A DNA stretch of 11,080 bases from Firmicutes bacterium UBA4049 (GTDB lineage Bacteria; Bacillota; Desulfotomaculia; Desulfotomaculales; Nap2-2B), in the NCBI GenBank assembly GCA_002382755.1, contig DFZT01000024.1:17370-28449 (forward strand), written 5' to 3'. A program made the translations under genes and the position numbers. The notes under the pieces were generated by a model that was given only the letters and a program-made list of their open reading frames with translations, made no database searches and was not told where the DNA came from. Positions 1 through 8,571 of this stretch are shown one piece after another (position 1 is the first letter of the stretch; each line of letters opens with the position of its first letter).

Positions 1-5
1 TAGTA

Positions 6-476
6 TTAATCAAGAAAATACTCCATGCTGCTTTTCTTTAATTCCGCGGTGCTGAAAAGTATCCGGTAACCTGTGATCCCCGTTGATGAAGAAATCTTCT
101 CCGCGATACTGCGGCAGTCCCGTTCCTCTTTCCCGTGGATTACCGTGTACAGTGTAAAAGGCCACCCAGGCGCGCTTGGGCGGTTATAGCAATGGGTCAC
201 TTCCGAAAAGGAAGCCATCACCCGGCCGACCTCCGTTATCCTTTCTCCGGGAACAGGCCAGACAACCATCGCGTTGGCCACATAGCCCACATCCTGATGT
301 TTGACCACAGCGCCGAAACGGCGGATAATCCCCCTGGAAAGAAGATCTTTTACTTTCGCGACGACCTCTTCTTCACTTACGCCAAGCCTGTCCGCAATAT
401 TCAGAAACGGGCGGCCGACCAGCGGCAAACCTTTCTGCAGTTCCCTGACCAGTTCCTTTTCCTGTTCATTAAGCAT
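6..476 (-). CDS. ahbB: Siroheme decarboxylase subunit, AhbB-type (NirDLGH family)
   Basis: Predicted partner subunit of the cytoplasmic siroheme decarboxylase, which removes the C12 and C18 acetate carboxyl groups of siroheme to give 12,18-didecarboxysiroheme. The 156-residue protein has an Lrp/AsnC-like winged-helix start (about residues 25-55, LNIADRLGVSEEEV then GIIRRFGAV) and an AsnC-like ligand-binding half. That half carries the conserved HCYNRP motif (residues 95-100) and a C-terminal LFSTAELKK stretch. HCYxRP fits AhbB, whereas the neighbour has the AhbA-type HNYLR, so the two are paralogous halves of a heterodimer. The ATG at 476 follows an AGGTG 5 bases upstream, and only 8 bases separate it from the ahbA stop. 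Despite the DNA-binding-like fold, the pairing with ahbA inside a heme operon argues for an enzyme and against a regulator. The A/B letter assignment is less certain than the family. Confidence 0.88.
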   Translation of the reverse strand: MLNEQEKELVRELQKGLPLVGRPFLNIADRLGVSEEEVVAKVKDLLSRGIIRRFGAVVKHQDVGYVANAMVVWPVPGERITEVGRVMASFSEVTHCYNRPSAPGWPFTLYTVIHGKEERDCRSIAEKISSSTGITGYRILFSTAELKKSSMEYFLD

Positions 477-484
477 TTAAACAC

Positions 485-943
485 CTATGTGATTTGAAAA
501 TGAACACCGATTTTGAAAACCTTTTCCGCAGGAAGCGACAGTAACTCTTTTATGCCCGTCTGTTCACGGATATTCTCTATTGTCTGGTCAAGCTTATCCC
601 GGGATTCCGCCAACACTGTAAACCACATGTTAAACTCGTGGTCACGGAGGTAGTTATGTGTCACTCCCCGAAAACTGTTGATTACCGCAGCCACTTCACT
701 TATCCGCTCCGGGGGTACTTTCAGGGCGCACAGCGTTCCCTTGTACCCGACCCGCCTGGAATCGAAAACCGCCCCCAAACGGCGGATAATTCCCGCTTCT
801 TTCAAGTGCCCGAGGCGTCTGATAATCTCCTCTTCGGTTACATGCAATTCCTCAGCCAGTGCACGGTAGGGATCAGCTACCACGGGCAGGCCGCTTTGAA
901 CGATATTCAGCAAATCCCTGTCGGTTTGATCAAACATTGTCAT
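485..943 (-). CDS. ahbA: Siroheme decarboxylase subunit, AhbA-type (NirDLGH family)
   Basis: First subunit of the predicted AhbAB siroheme decarboxylase, acting in the cytoplasm after siroheme is formed and before the two radical SAM steps. The 152-residue protein has an AsnC/Lrp-type helix-turn-helix region (about residues 27-55, ending GIIRRLGAV). Next come the family signature FDSRRVGY (60-67), HNYLR (96-100), the FNMWFT segment (104-109) and a VFKIGV C-terminus. These are typical of AhbA/NirD-like proteins, in which the conserved histidine and arginine lie near the tetrapyrrole site (family knowledge). The start codon overlaps the upstream radical SAM stop as ATGA (940-943), indicating translational coupling. 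A second ATG two codons in is an alternative start. A Lrp-type regulator is the main alternative, but it is disfavoured by the operon and by the paired ahbB. Confidence 0.88.
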   Translation of the reverse strand: MTMFDQTDRDLLNIVQSGLPVVADPYRALAEELHVTEEEIIRRLGHLKEAGIIRRLGAVFDSRRVGYKGTLCALKVPPERISEVAAVINSFRGVTHNYLRDHEFNMWFTVLAESRDKLDQTIENIREQTGIKELLSLPAEKVFKIGVHFQIT

Positions 944-1941
944 TCATCCCTGCCGGCCAATGTTTGCTTATGCTCGCACCACGGCTCCTCGCCCATGTAG
1001 TCGCCGGTATAAAAATAGGCCCTCGCCCGGCAGCCTCCGCAGATCTTCCTGTACTGGCAGATCCCGCACGACCCCTGATACTTTTCCGTACGGAGCCTGT
1101 TTAAAATGCTGTTTTCCTTCCATATCTCGCCGAAAGGGAGTTCCTTAACATTGCCAAGCGGTATGTCCAAATATGCGCAGGGCTGCACATCCCCCGGCGG
1201 GCTGATGATGCAGTAAGCGATACCGGCCAGGCAGCCCTTGCTGAATCTAAGCTTCAACCCCATTTGCTTTGCAATCCGCATAAATTGAGGGGCGCAGGTC
1301 GGCTTCAACTCTATTTTTACTTCCTCTTGCTTTTTCAGAATCTTATGCAGCAATTCCTCATGCTGCCCGGACGTAAGGGAGCCTTCTTTGATATCCGCCG
1401 CCCGGCCTGCAGGCACCAGGAAAAAAATGTGGTGGGCAATAGCCCCTTCTTCTACTGCAAAATCTGTCAGAGCTTCCACATCATTGTAATTCCAGTCAAC
1501 CACCGTGGTATGGATTTGAAACGGCAGGCCCTCCCGCCGGCAGGCCCGCATACCTTCCACAGCAGCCTGCCAGGAGCCTTGAGCGCCTCGCCAGTAATCG
1601 TGCCGCTCTATGTCCAGGCTGTCCAGGCTGATTCCCGCAGCCATAATCCCCGCTTTTTTAAGCCGCGCCGCCACATCCCCTGTTATAAGCGTTCCGTTTG
1701 AGCCAAGAACAGGCCTTAAACCGCTTTTGCGGGCATATTCGACAAGCTCGTAAAGATCCGGCCTTAAAAGTGGTTCTCCCCCGCTGAAAATCATTATTTT
1801 AAAACCCGACCGGGCAATTCCTTCAATCATGGCCATAGCTTCCGCTGTCGTTAGTTCAGCGCCTTTTATTTCGCCGGCGTTGCGGTAGCAGTGCAGACAG
1901 CGCAGGTTGCATGCGTTGGTTGTGTTCCAGGAAACCAGCAA
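940..1941 (-). CDS. ahbD: Radical SAM/SPASM heme b synthase, AhbD (NirJ2-type)
   Basis: Predicted last enzyme of the siroheme-dependent pathway: oxidative decarboxylation of two propionates of Fe-coproporphyrin III to vinyls, giving heme b. The radical SAM cluster motif CNLRCLHC lies at residues 11-18, very close to the N-terminus, and GGEP at 54-57. A cysteine-rich C-terminal half could bind an auxiliary Fe-S cluster (Cys216, 237, 244, 255, 292, 295, 301, 304, 322). The pattern KPTCAPQ, then GCLAG, then CGICQYRKICGGCRARAY, then EEPWC resembles AhbD/NirJ2 and not NirJ/AhbC, whose ends read DPACYL. The start is a TTG 5 bases after the hemB stop, preceded by AAGGGG at about 9 bases. At 333 residues it is compact but complete. 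Assignment as AhbD versus AhbC rests on motif memory and could be swapped with the gene at 2961-4130. Confidence 0.82.
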   Translation of the reverse strand: MLVSWNTTNACNLRCLHCYRNAGEIKGAELTTAEAMAMIEGIARSGFKIMIFSGGEPLLRPDLYELVEYARKSGLRPVLGSNGTLITGDVAARLKKAGIMAAGISLDSLDIERHDYWRGAQGSWQAAVEGMRACRREGLPFQIHTTVVDWNYNDVEALTDFAVEEGAIAHHIFFLVPAGRAADIKEGSLTSGQHEELLHKILKKQEEVKIELKPTCAPQFMRIAKQMGLKLRFSKGCLAGIAYCIISPPGDVQPCAYLDIPLGNVKELPFGEIWKENSILNRLRTEKYQGSCGICQYRKICGGCRARAYFYTGDYMGEEPWCEHKQTLAGRDE

Positions 1942-1946
1942 GCTGA

Positions 1947-2930
1947 TTATCCCCTTCCCTGCAGCCAGCGGGCTGCGTCTTTGGCGTGATAAGTTATAAT
2001 AACGTTAGCACCGGCGCGTTTGATTGCGGTCAGGTTTTCCAAAACAACTTCGCGTTCTTCAAGCCAACCCAGACGGGAAGCAGCCTTGACCAGGGCATAT
2101 TCCCCGCTGACGTTGTAGGCGGCCAAAGGACAGTCAATGTTTTCTCTTGCCCTGCTGATTATATCGAGGTAAGCAAGGGCCGGTTTGATCATGATCAGAT
2201 CAGCCCCGCTTTCCAAATCAATATTTATCTTTCGCATGGCTTCCCGGGCATTGCCGTAATCCATCTGGTAAGATTTGCGGTCGCCGAACTTCGGGCTGGA
2301 AGCGGCGGCCTCGCGGAAGGGGCCGTAATAGGAAGAGGCAAATTTGGCCGAATAGGCCATGATCGGGGTATCAGTATAGCCCACCTGATCAAGATGGCTG
2401 CGGATAGCGCCGACGGTGCCGTCCATCATATCCGAAGGCGCAACCATATCCGCACCTGCCCTGGCATGTGAGTGTGCCGTCAGGGCTAGCAGTTCCAGAG
2501 TCGGATCATTTAACACGCGGCCGTCCCTGACTATGCCGCAGTGCCCGTGGCTCGTATAACCGCAAAGGCACACATCCGTAATTAAAAACAGCTCGGGAAG
2601 CTTTCTTTTGATAACACGGAGGGATTCCTGAACAACTCCTTCGTCATTGTAAGCTTCCGCAGCTATTTCGTCTTTTACAGCCGGCACGCCGAAAATCAAC
2701 ACTGCCTGGATCCCGAGGTCTTTAACCGTCGATAGTTCCTCAAGAAGCGTATCTATAGAAAAGTTGAAAATTCCGGGCATAGATTCGATTTCCTTGCGGA
2801 CTCCTTTGCCGCGGGTTACAAAAACAGGATAGATTAAATCTTCAATTGCAAGTGATGTTTCCCTGACCAGACGGCGCATGCGTTCATCGCTGCGCAAGCG
2901 GCGCAGCCGCGTAACAGGATAACTCATCAA
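1947..2930 (-). CDS. hemB: Delta-aminolevulinic acid dehydratase (porphobilinogen synthase)
   Basis: Condenses two 5-aminolevulinate molecules into porphobilinogen in the cytoplasm. The 327-residue length is normal for the family. Visible active-site elements are the cysteine-rich zinc site in DVCLCGYTSHGHCG (Cys121, Cys123, Cys131), the first lysine in AYSAKFAS (Lys196) and the Schiff-base lysine in MIKPALAY (Lys249). Three cysteines suggest a zinc-dependent enzyme and not one of the magnesium-only variants. The reading frame opens with TTG immediately followed by ATG. AAAGGG lies about 7 bases from the TTG (2930) and GGATGG about 6 bases from the ATG (2927), so either start is possible and they differ by one residue. 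It sits between the two radical SAM genes, 30 bases after one and 5 bases before the other, so its expression is tied to the late heme genes. Confidence 0.97.
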   Translation of the reverse strand: MMSYPVTRLRRLRSDERMRRLVRETSLAIEDLIYPVFVTRGKGVRKEIESMPGIFNFSIDTLLEELSTVKDLGIQAVLIFGVPAVKDEIAAEAYNDEGVVQESLRVIKRKLPELFLITDVCLCGYTSHGHCGIVRDGRVLNDPTLELLALTAHSHARAGADMVAPSDMMDGTVGAIRSHLDQVGYTDTPIMAYSAKFASSYYGPFREAAASSPKFGDRKSYQMDYGNAREAMRKINIDLESGADLIMIKPALAYLDIISRARENIDCPLAAYNVSGEYALVKAASRLGWLEEREVVLENLTAIKRAGANVIITYHAKDAARWLQGRG

Positions 2931-2960
2931 ATACCATCCCTTTATTTCATACTTGTTGCT

Positions 2961-4130
2961 TTAAAGTCCGATTTCCTGATCATTTAGGTAACAGGCAGGA
3001 TCGGAAGCCCAGAAATCGCCGCAGGCGGCTTCAGCCCGTGTGCGTGAGTTCCCGTTGCAGAGTTCAAGCCAGCGGCAGGCGCCGCATCTTCCTTTTAATA
3101 AGGAACGGCGGTTTCTAAGGCCGGCCATGACGGGGTGGCCTGCATCCCGCCAGATTTCGGAAAATGGTCTTTCCCTGATATTTCCGAACGTGTGCTGGAG
3201 GGTGAACTGATCGGGATGGACATTGCCGTCCCAGTCCACAGCGCCAAGGGCTACACCCGAACGGTTGCCCCCGTTGAACCTGAGCAGCCTGTATACTTCC
3301 CCGGCCCTGGGCTGACTGCTCCGCAGCAATTTCAAATATACATAGACACCGTCGGAGTGATTATTTACTGTTAAAACTTCCTTCTGCAGCCCCCGGCGGT
3401 GATAATCCAAAACCCGGTTCATGATCAGGTCCAGCGCAGCACGCTTTTCCTTGTCCGTTATATCCTGATTGGACATTTCAGTACCCCGTCCCGCATAGGC
3501 GAGATGGTAAAAACAAACCCGGGGGATATTTTCTGTTTCAATTAATTCAAATATGGATTCTATTTCAGACAGGTTATGCCTGTTTATTGTAAAGCGCAGG
3601 CCTACCTTCTGCCCTACGGAAAGGCAGTTTCGGATCCCCTGCAAAGCGGAGTCGAAAGCGCCGCGAAGGCCCCGGAAACTGTCGTTGATCTCCCTCGTGC
3701 CGTCCAAACTGACGCCGACATAACTTACTCCCGCATCTTTAATCTTTTTTGCAACGTCGGGGGTGATCAGCGTTCCGTTGGTTGAAAGGGTCAAACGAAG
3801 ACCCAGTTTTCCGGCATAGCTGATCAGGTCAAAAAAGTCCGGACGTGAAACCGGCTCCCCCCCTGAAAGGAGCAGCGCCGGGACCTTGAACGCCGCAAGA
3901 TCGTCTAAAAAACCGACCGCTTCCCGATAGGTTAATTCTTCTCCCGGACCTGACCGCGCAGACGCATAGCAGTGCCTGCATTTAAGATTACAGGCGCGGG
4001 TTATGTTCCAGGCGACCACCGGGCCATACCCCACAGCCGCGCCGGAGTGCTGCAAAGCGGAGCTTTCGCTGTAACGCAGGGAATCGCCATAATATTCAGT
4101 ACCGCAAAGAAGCTTGGTAATGCTGATCAA
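2961..4130 (-). CDS. ahbC: Radical SAM 12,18-didecarboxysiroheme deacetylase, AhbC (NirJ1-type)
   Basis: Predicted radical SAM enzyme converting 12,18-didecarboxysiroheme to Fe-coproporphyrin III by removing the two acetate side chains at C2 and C7. The 389-residue protein has the NirJ1-like opening ISITKLLCG, the radical SAM motif CNLKCRHC (47-54), SGGEP (89-93) and STNGTLIT. A NirJ-type C-terminus reads GRCGACRWLELCNGN (348-361, Cys349, 352, 358) and then DPACYL near the end, consistent with an auxiliary Fe-S cluster. NirJ of heme d1 synthesis belongs to the same family and acts on the same substrate. No cytochrome cd1 (nirS) or other d1 genes are visible, so the heme b role is preferred. 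The TTG start at 4130 has only a weak GGATA-type site upstream. It lies 36 bases after cobA-hemD and 30 bases before hemB. Confidence 0.82.
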   Translation of the reverse strand: MISITKLLCGTEYYGDSLRYSESSALQHSGAAVGYGPVVAWNITRACNLKCRHCYASARSGPGEELTYREAVGFLDDLAAFKVPALLLSGGEPVSRPDFFDLISYAGKLGLRLTLSTNGTLITPDVAKKIKDAGVSYVGVSLDGTREINDSFRGLRGAFDSALQGIRNCLSVGQKVGLRFTINRHNLSEIESIFELIETENIPRVCFYHLAYAGRGTEMSNQDITDKEKRAALDLIMNRVLDYHRRGLQKEVLTVNNHSDGVYVYLKLLRSSQPRAGEVYRLLRFNGGNRSGVALGAVDWDGNVHPDQFTLQHTFGNIRERPFSEIWRDAGHPVMAGLRNRRSLLKGRCGACRWLELCNGNSRTRAEAACGDFWASDPACYLNDQEIGL

Positions 4131-4150
4131 TTTATATCCAGAGCCTTTCC

Positions 4151-4180
4151 TTAATTGCTTTTTATATTAATTGCTTTTTA
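4151..4180. repeat. 14-base direct duplication at the cobA-hemD stop codon
   Basis: The 14-mer TTAATTGCTTTTTA occurs at 4151-4164 and again at 4167-4180, separated by two bases. On the minus strand the first copy spans the last codons and TAA stop of cobA-hemD, and the second repeats the same bases in the spacer before ahbC. It looks like a replication-slippage duplication. The second copy leaves another TAA just past the real stop but does not alter the protein. Confidence 0.85.
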
Positions 4181-5681
4181 GAATCGCTTCAATAAGTCCT
4201 TCAGAGGTATATTCCCGGGCAACAATATCAGCCCTTAAGCCGGATTCAGCCGCAGCCTGCGCTGTCACTGGGCCGATGCAGGCCACCTGCACGTTCTTCA
4301 TCAACGCGGTCAAATCGGACACGTCAAGCAACTGTACAAAATTATACACTGCAGACGGGCTGGCAAATATAATCAGGTGAATAAAGCCCTGCCCCAGCAT
4401 CCGCCTCAGATAGTCCGGATCGCCCCCGGCCGCGCGGGTCCGGTAAGCGATTACATCCTCAACCTCCGCTCCAAGGCCTGCTAAAGCCTCTTTCAGAAAT
4501 TTGCGGGCTTTGTCCGACCTAGGCAGCAAAATACGATCTCCCGTTTTAATCATAGTCTTGATACTGGCCACGATCTCTTCCGCTATGTACACCGGCGGTG
4601 TTAAAGCGACCCTGAGACCGCATTCTTCCAGCGTTTCCCTCGTTTTGGGACCGATCGCCGCGAGTTTAATTCCCTTTAAATCCCGGATATCTATTAAACG
4701 TTCGTTCATTCTTTTGAAAAAATATTTTACACCATTTTTGCTGGTAAAGATAATCCAGTTATACCGCCCAATTTTATCCAGCGCCTGATCTAACGGACCA
4801 CTGTCATTTGGCCCGGTAATCGCTATGGTGGGGAAAACAATTACTTCCCCGCCTTGTTCCGTTAAAAGACGGGCAAGGCCTTCAGCCTGCTGTGCTTCAC
4901 GGGTGACTAAAATACGCCTGCCGGTCAAGGGCTTTTTTTTCAGCCACCAGAGCTTTTTATACAAACCGACGACGTCGCCGATAACGATCACAGCTGGATT
5001 TTTAAAATTTTCCCGCTCGGCCTGTGAAGCAATATCGGCGAGCGTCCCCTGTAAAAACTCCTGTTCCGCCCATGTGCCCCACCGGATTAAAGCAGCCGGT
5101 GTATTGCCATTGCGCCCGTGTTTGATAAGCTGCCCGCAGACGGCTTTCAGGTTGGCCATTCCCATCAGAAAGACCAGGGTTCCTGATCCTGCAGCTATTT
5201 TGTCCCAGGCAATCAACGAATTTTCCTTGTCGGGGTCTTCATTCCCCGTAACAATTGTTACAGACGAGGCATGGCTGCGGTGTGTAAGGGGAATTCCGGC
5301 ATAAGCCGGCGCAGCCACGGCCGACGTGACACCGGGCACGACTTCAAAATGCACGCCTGCTTCAGCCAGGGCTTCCGCCTCTTCCCCGCCCCTGCCAAAA
5401 ATAAAAGGATCGCCGCCTTTAAGGCGCACGACTGTTTTCCCTTCCCTGGCCAGGCCAATCAGCAACGAATTTATTCCGTCCTGGGTTCCGGCCAGACCGG
5501 TAGTTTCTTTCCCCATAAATATTTTCCCGGCTTCAGGGCTTGCAAAAGAAAGCAACTGGGGATTAACCAGCCTGTCGTAAACAATAACGTCGGCTTTCTC
5601 TAAACACCGGATGCCTTTAACGGTAATCAGCCCCGGATCACCCGGACCGGCGCCGACCAGATATACTATACCTTCTAACAC
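4167..5681 (-). CDS. cobA-hemD: Fused uroporphyrinogen-III C-methyltransferase / uroporphyrinogen-III synthase
   Basis: Bifunctional 504-residue cytoplasmic enzyme. The N-terminal domain (about 1-245) is an SAM-dependent uroporphyrinogen III methyltransferase (SUMT), methylating C2 and C7 to give precorrin-2. It shows [12 protein letters not shown] (9-20), [17 protein letters not shown] (85-101) and VVPGVTSA (114-121). The C-terminal domain (about 254-504) is HemD, which closes hydroxymethylbilane into uroporphyrinogen III. It begins GRRILVTRE and contains [13 protein letters not shown] and [12 protein letters not shown]. The fusion order matches the CobA-HemD proteins common in clostridia and Desulfotomaculum relatives. 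The start is GTG at 5681, overlapping the hemC TAG stop by 7 bases, with AGGAG about 11 bases upstream. Fusion ties cyclisation directly to siroheme formation, consistent with heme being made through siroheme in this organism. A 14-base duplication covers the stop. Confidence 0.96.
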   Translation of the reverse strand: MLEGIVYLVGAGPGDPGLITVKGIRCLEKADVIVYDRLVNPQLLSFASPEAGKIFMGKETTGLAGTQDGINSLLIGLAREGKTVVRLKGGDPFIFGRGGEEAEALAEAGVHFEVVPGVTSAVAAPAYAGIPLTHRSHASSVTIVTGNEDPDKENSLIAWDKIAAGSGTLVFLMGMANLKAVCGQLIKHGRNGNTPAALIRWGTWAEQEFLQGTLADIASQAERENFKNPAVIVIGDVVGLYKKLWWLKKKPLTGRRILVTREAQQAEGLARLLTEQGGEVIVFPTIAITGPNDSGPLDQALDKIGRYNWIIFTSKNGVKYFFKRMNERLIDIRDLKGIKLAAIGPKTRETLEECGLRVALTPPVYIAEEIVASIKTMIKTGDRILLPRSDKARKFLKEALAGLGAEVEDVIAYRTRAAGGDPDYLRRMLGQGFIHLIIFASPSAVYNFVQLLDVSDLTALMKNVQVACIGPVTAQAAAESGLRADIVAREYTSEGLIEAILKSN

Positions 5682-6616
5682 TGATTATCAAACTCCTGAC
5701 GGGCCGACTTCAAAATTGAAGCCGCGCCCCTGGAAAACAGTTTTTGGGCAAGTTCCCTTCCTAAAACAGCAGCCTGTTCTTTAGGACCGGTGGTTCTTTC
5801 TCTGACAGAGCGACTACCGTCAAGGGTAAGCGCTATTCCTTCAAGAATAAGGGAATCGCCTTCAACCTGGCCGACAGCGCCTATCGGGGCCTGGCATCCG
5901 CCTTCCAGTTCCTTCATAAAAGATCTTTCGGCAGTTATGGCCGCTCTTGAGTCCCCGTGATCCAGGCGTGAGATTATCCTGTATATTTCCTCATCATTTT
6001 CCCGTATCTCAATACCGATTGATCCCTGTCCAACAGCTGGTATGCAAATCGAATAGGGTATTTCCTGGACAATTATTTCTTCGAAGCCAAGTCTTTTAAT
6101 TCCTGCAAAAGCCAGTATGAGCGCATCCAGATCTTCTTCCGAGAGCTTCTTCAGACGGGTGGTCAGGTTGCCGCGTATAGTTGTCATTTTCAAATCAGGC
6201 CGGTAATGCAGCAGTTGGGCAATTCGCCTTAAGCTGCTTGTGCCGATCGAGGCGCCCTTCGGCAGATTCTGAAGGGTTACTCCGACAGGCGCGATTAAAA
6301 CATCCCCCGGCCATTCCCGGCGGCATACAGCGCCGATAGACAACTTTTCGGGCAGACTGGCGGGAAGATCTTTCATACTGTGAACGGCAAGATCTATTTT
6401 CCCTTCCAGCAGGGCTATTTCCAGTTCTTTAGTAAACAGGCCCTTATCGCCAATCTTAGCGAGGGCCACATCCTGAACATAGTCGCCACGGGTCTTGATT
6501 CCGACTATTTGGAACAACAAACCCGGCTCTAAACTTTGCAGCTCCCCTAGCACCCAGCGGGTCTGGCGGAGGGCGAGAACACTGTCTCTGGTCCCAATTC
6601 TTATTTCCCGCTTCAA
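5675..6616 (-). CDS. hemC: Porphobilinogen deaminase (hydroxymethylbilane synthase)
   Basis: Polymerises four porphobilinogens into hydroxymethylbilane in the cytoplasm. At 313 residues it has the usual length. It opens with [15 protein letters not shown] and carries the catalytic aspartate in HSMKDLP (79-85, Asp83). GTSSLRR (126-132) and RGNLTTRL follow. The dipyrromethane cofactor cysteine is Cys241 in [11 protein letters not shown]. All expected key residues are present, so it should be active. The start is a TTG (6616-6614) whose bases form a TTGA overlap with the hemA TGA stop. GGAGGT lies 5 bases upstream, which supports this unusual start. It overlaps the next gene, cobA-hemD, by 7 bases, as expected for coupled translation in one operon. 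Confidence 0.97.
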   Translation of the reverse strand: MKREIRIGTRDSVLALRQTRWVLGELQSLEPGLLFQIVGIKTRGDYVQDVALAKIGDKGLFTKELEIALLEGKIDLAVHSMKDLPASLPEKLSIGAVCRREWPGDVLIAPVGVTLQNLPKGASIGTSSLRRIAQLLHYRPDLKMTTIRGNLTTRLKKLSEEDLDALILAFAGIKRLGFEEIIVQEIPYSICIPAVGQGSIGIEIRENDEEIYRIISRLDHGDSRAAITAERSFMKELEGGCQAPIGAVGQVEGDSLILEGIALTLDGSRSVRERTTGPKEQAAVLGRELAQKLFSRGAASILKSARQEFDNQC

Positions 6617-7935
6617 ACTTTACCTCCGTCGTTCATCGTTTTAAGCCTGTACTCCCTGGACTGCTCTTCTTCAACCTGCAAGCCGAAAAGGACCTGCAGA
6701 ACTTCGGTGTAAAGATGCCCCTTAGATGTTAAAGCGTTATCCTTCAATCTTGTTATCGGCACATGCAGAAGCTGATTGACAATTGAATTCGCCAAAGAAC
6801 CGACTACCTTACGATCATGAGACGACAGCTCGCCAAGACGGTTTAATGCCCGGCGGAGTTCTTTCTGTTTAATTTCTTCCGCCCATTGCTTTAAGGCGGA
6901 GACTGTCGGGACCACGAACTGCGTACCCAGCCATTTCATAAACTGATCCAATTCATCCTCAATTATACCTTCGGCATTAACAGCCATCTGTCTTCTTAGA
7001 GCAAGGTTCCGGTCGACGATATGCTGCAGATCGTCAATGTCGTATAAAGAAATTCCCGGCAACTCGCCCACCGCAGGATCAATATCACGCGGGACGGCAA
7101 TATCCACAATCAGGATCTTTGCTTCCGGACTTGAACAAAGCGCTTCAGCCACCTGCCGGAGATGGACCACATAGTGGGGAGCGCCCGTGCAGCTGATTAC
7201 GATATCCGATTTGATCAAATGCTGGTATAATTCCTCAAATCTTACTGCTTTGCCCCCGAATTCCGCAGCCAGCTCAAAAGCGCGCTTGTAGGAACGGTTG
7301 GATACGATTACTCCGTTTACTCCATTGGCTACAAGATAGCGCACGGAAAGCTCGCTGATTTTGCCGGCGCCCAGAATCAGCACAGATCGGCCTTTTAAAT
7401 CCCCCAGGGTCTGCCTGGCCAATTCAACGGCAGCGTAACTGACTGAAACAGCGTTTTGGTCGATGGCCGTTTCCCTGTGAACCTTCTTGCCGACGGTTAA
7501 GGCCTGCTGAAAAAGAGCGTTTAAACAGCTGTTGGTGGAACCGTTCGCATAGGCCGTCTGGTAAGCGTTTCGTACCTGGCCCAGGATTTCCGTTTCTCCT
7601 AAAACCATTGAGTCGAGGCCGGACGCAACTCTGAACAGATGGCGGATTGCATCATAAAGAATATGGACATACGTATAGCTCTTAATTTGCGAAATATCCG
7701 TTCCGGACTTGCGGAAAAGGAAACTTTGAACGACGCCGATTCCTTCGTCAAGTTCCCTGGAAGCAACATATATTTCCGTTCTGTTACAAGTAAATAAAAC
7801 CACGCATCCATCAATAACGGGGTGTGAGCAAAGCGCGTCAAGGGCTTCCTTTGTCAACTGTTCAGTAAAAGAAAGCTTTTCCCTTATCTCTACGGGCGCC
7901 GTTCTATGATTGACGCCTACCGCCACGATAAACAT
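6613..7935 (-). CDS. hemA: Glutamyl-tRNA reductase
   Basis: Catalyses the NADPH-dependent reduction of glutamyl-tRNA(Glu) to glutamate-1-semialdehyde, the committed step of the C5 tetrapyrrole pathway. The 440-residue protein has the N-terminal catalytic domain with [14 protein letters not shown] and the nucleophilic cysteine in [10 protein letters not shown] (Cys50). The signature [10 protein letters not shown] (112-121) comes next, then a Rossmann NADPH domain (LILGAGK, 186-192, and VSNRSYKRA). A C-terminal helical dimerisation domain follows. The ATG at 7935 lies 32 bases inside the end of the upstream precorrin-2 dehydrogenase gene, and a GGGAG stretch sits about 13 bases upstream, further than ideal. 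No aminotransferase (hemL) partner is encoded in the window. Because this is the flux-controlling enzyme, its place behind hepT and the dehydrogenase suggests that the whole operon is under one upstream control. Confidence 0.97.
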   Translation of the reverse strand: MFIVAVGVNHRTAPVEIREKLSFTEQLTKEALDALCSHPVIDGCVVLFTCNRTEIYVASRELDEGIGVVQSFLFRKSGTDISQIKSYTYVHILYDAIRHLFRVASGLDSMVLGETEILGQVRNAYQTAYANGSTNSCLNALFQQALTVGKKVHRETAIDQNAVSVSYAAVELARQTLGDLKGRSVLILGAGKISELSVRYLVANGVNGVIVSNRSYKRAFELAAEFGGKAVRFEELYQHLIKSDIVISCTGAPHYVVHLRQVAEALCSSPEAKILIVDIAVPRDIDPAVGELPGISLYDIDDLQHIVDRNLALRRQMAVNAEGIIEDELDQFMKWLGTQFVVPTVSALKQWAEEIKQKELRRALNRLGELSSHDRKVVGSLANSIVNQLLHVPITRLKDNALTSKGHLYTEVLQVLFGLQVEEEQSREYRLKTMNDGGKV

Positions 7936-8554
7936 CGTTTATTATACGCTCCCTCGCTTGATTCCACTGACCCTGTTCCATCATTCCCAAAAGATCATCA
8001 TCAAGAAGATTATTTAAAATAACACGGCCTTTATCCTTTTTTTTAGCCGAGCCAAGCATTTTAAGGCGGATTTGGCCGAGCAGATCGGTAAGTTTTCCAT
8101 ATTCCGGGCCGTATTTTTTCTGCAGCGATTCTTTAATTTTCCTTGCCAATAAAGGACTTTTGCCGTCTGTAGAGACCGCGATCTGAAAAGAGCCACGTTT
8201 AACTACAGCCGGTACGAAAAAGCTGCACACTTCCGGATCATCCACAATATTCACCAGTATGTTTCTTTCAAAACAATCCGCCGCTATCCTGCGGTTAACG
8301 TCTTTGCTGCTGGTGGCTCCGATTACCAGAAAGGTTCCGGCAAGATCGGCGGAATCATAATCCCCCTGGTAATAAGTGATTAATCCTTTTTGAACAAGTT
8401 TTTTTAATTTTGAAGTAATTTTTAAGCTTATTATTTCTACCCTGGCGCCGCTTTTCAGCAAAGAAAAAACTTTCCGCTCAGCGACTGCGCCCCCGCCAAT
8501 TACCAGGCACTTGCGGTCTTTCGTTATTAAAGAAACAGGGTAGCAATGAGCCAT
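7904..8554 (-). CDS. Precorrin-2 dehydrogenase, CysG N-terminal/Met8/SirC type
   Basis: NAD-dependent oxidation of precorrin-2 to sirohydrochlorin, possibly also ferrochelation to siroheme as in Met8 and CysG. The 216-residue protein has an N-terminal Rossmann motif ([11 protein letters not shown], 18-28) and the [11 protein letters not shown] segment (102-112). In that segment Asp105 aligns with the aspartate needed for both reactions in CysG/Met8. An [13 protein letters not shown] stretch (126-138) follows, then a helical C-terminal region that in this family forms the dimer. Because no SirB- or CbiK/CbiX-type chelatase gene is present, this protein is the only candidate in the window for iron insertion. 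Several SirC proteins, however, are dehydrogenase-only. The ATG at 8554 is 17 bases after hepT with a weak GGGAATGA site, and the 3' end overlaps hemA by 32 bases. Database symbols vary (sirC, met8, cysG-N, hemX region), so none is assigned. Confidence 0.93.
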   Translation of the reverse strand: MAHCYPVSLITKDRKCLVIGGGAVAERKVFSLLKSGARVEIISLKITSKLKKLVQKGLITYYQGDYDSADLAGTFLVIGATSSKDVNRRIAADCFERNILVNIVDDPEVCSFFVPAVVKRGSFQIAVSTDGKSPLLARKIKESLQKKYGPEYGKLTDLLGQIRLKMLGSAKKKDKGRVILNNLLDDDLLGMMEQGQWNQARERIINDVYRGGRRQS

Positions 8555-8571
8555 ATATAATCATTCCCAAT

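Noticed and set aside
485..943. Lrp/AsnC-type transcription regulators (also 6-476)
   Set aside because: The winged-helix-like N-termini invite this call, but the paired HNYLR and HCYNRP motifs and the operon context match siroheme decarboxylase subunits.
4825..5304. 159-residue plus-strand frame inside cobA-hemD (also 1986-2471, 1264-1701 and similar)
   Set aside because: These frames are complementary to genes with full catalytic motifs, have no ribosome binding sites, and encode peptides with no recognisable domain.
7941..7946. TATAAT on the minus strand just before the hemA start
   Set aside because: No -35 like sequence lies 16-18 bases upstream, and the site is inside the end of the coding sequence of the preceding gene, so a hemA promoter is not supported.
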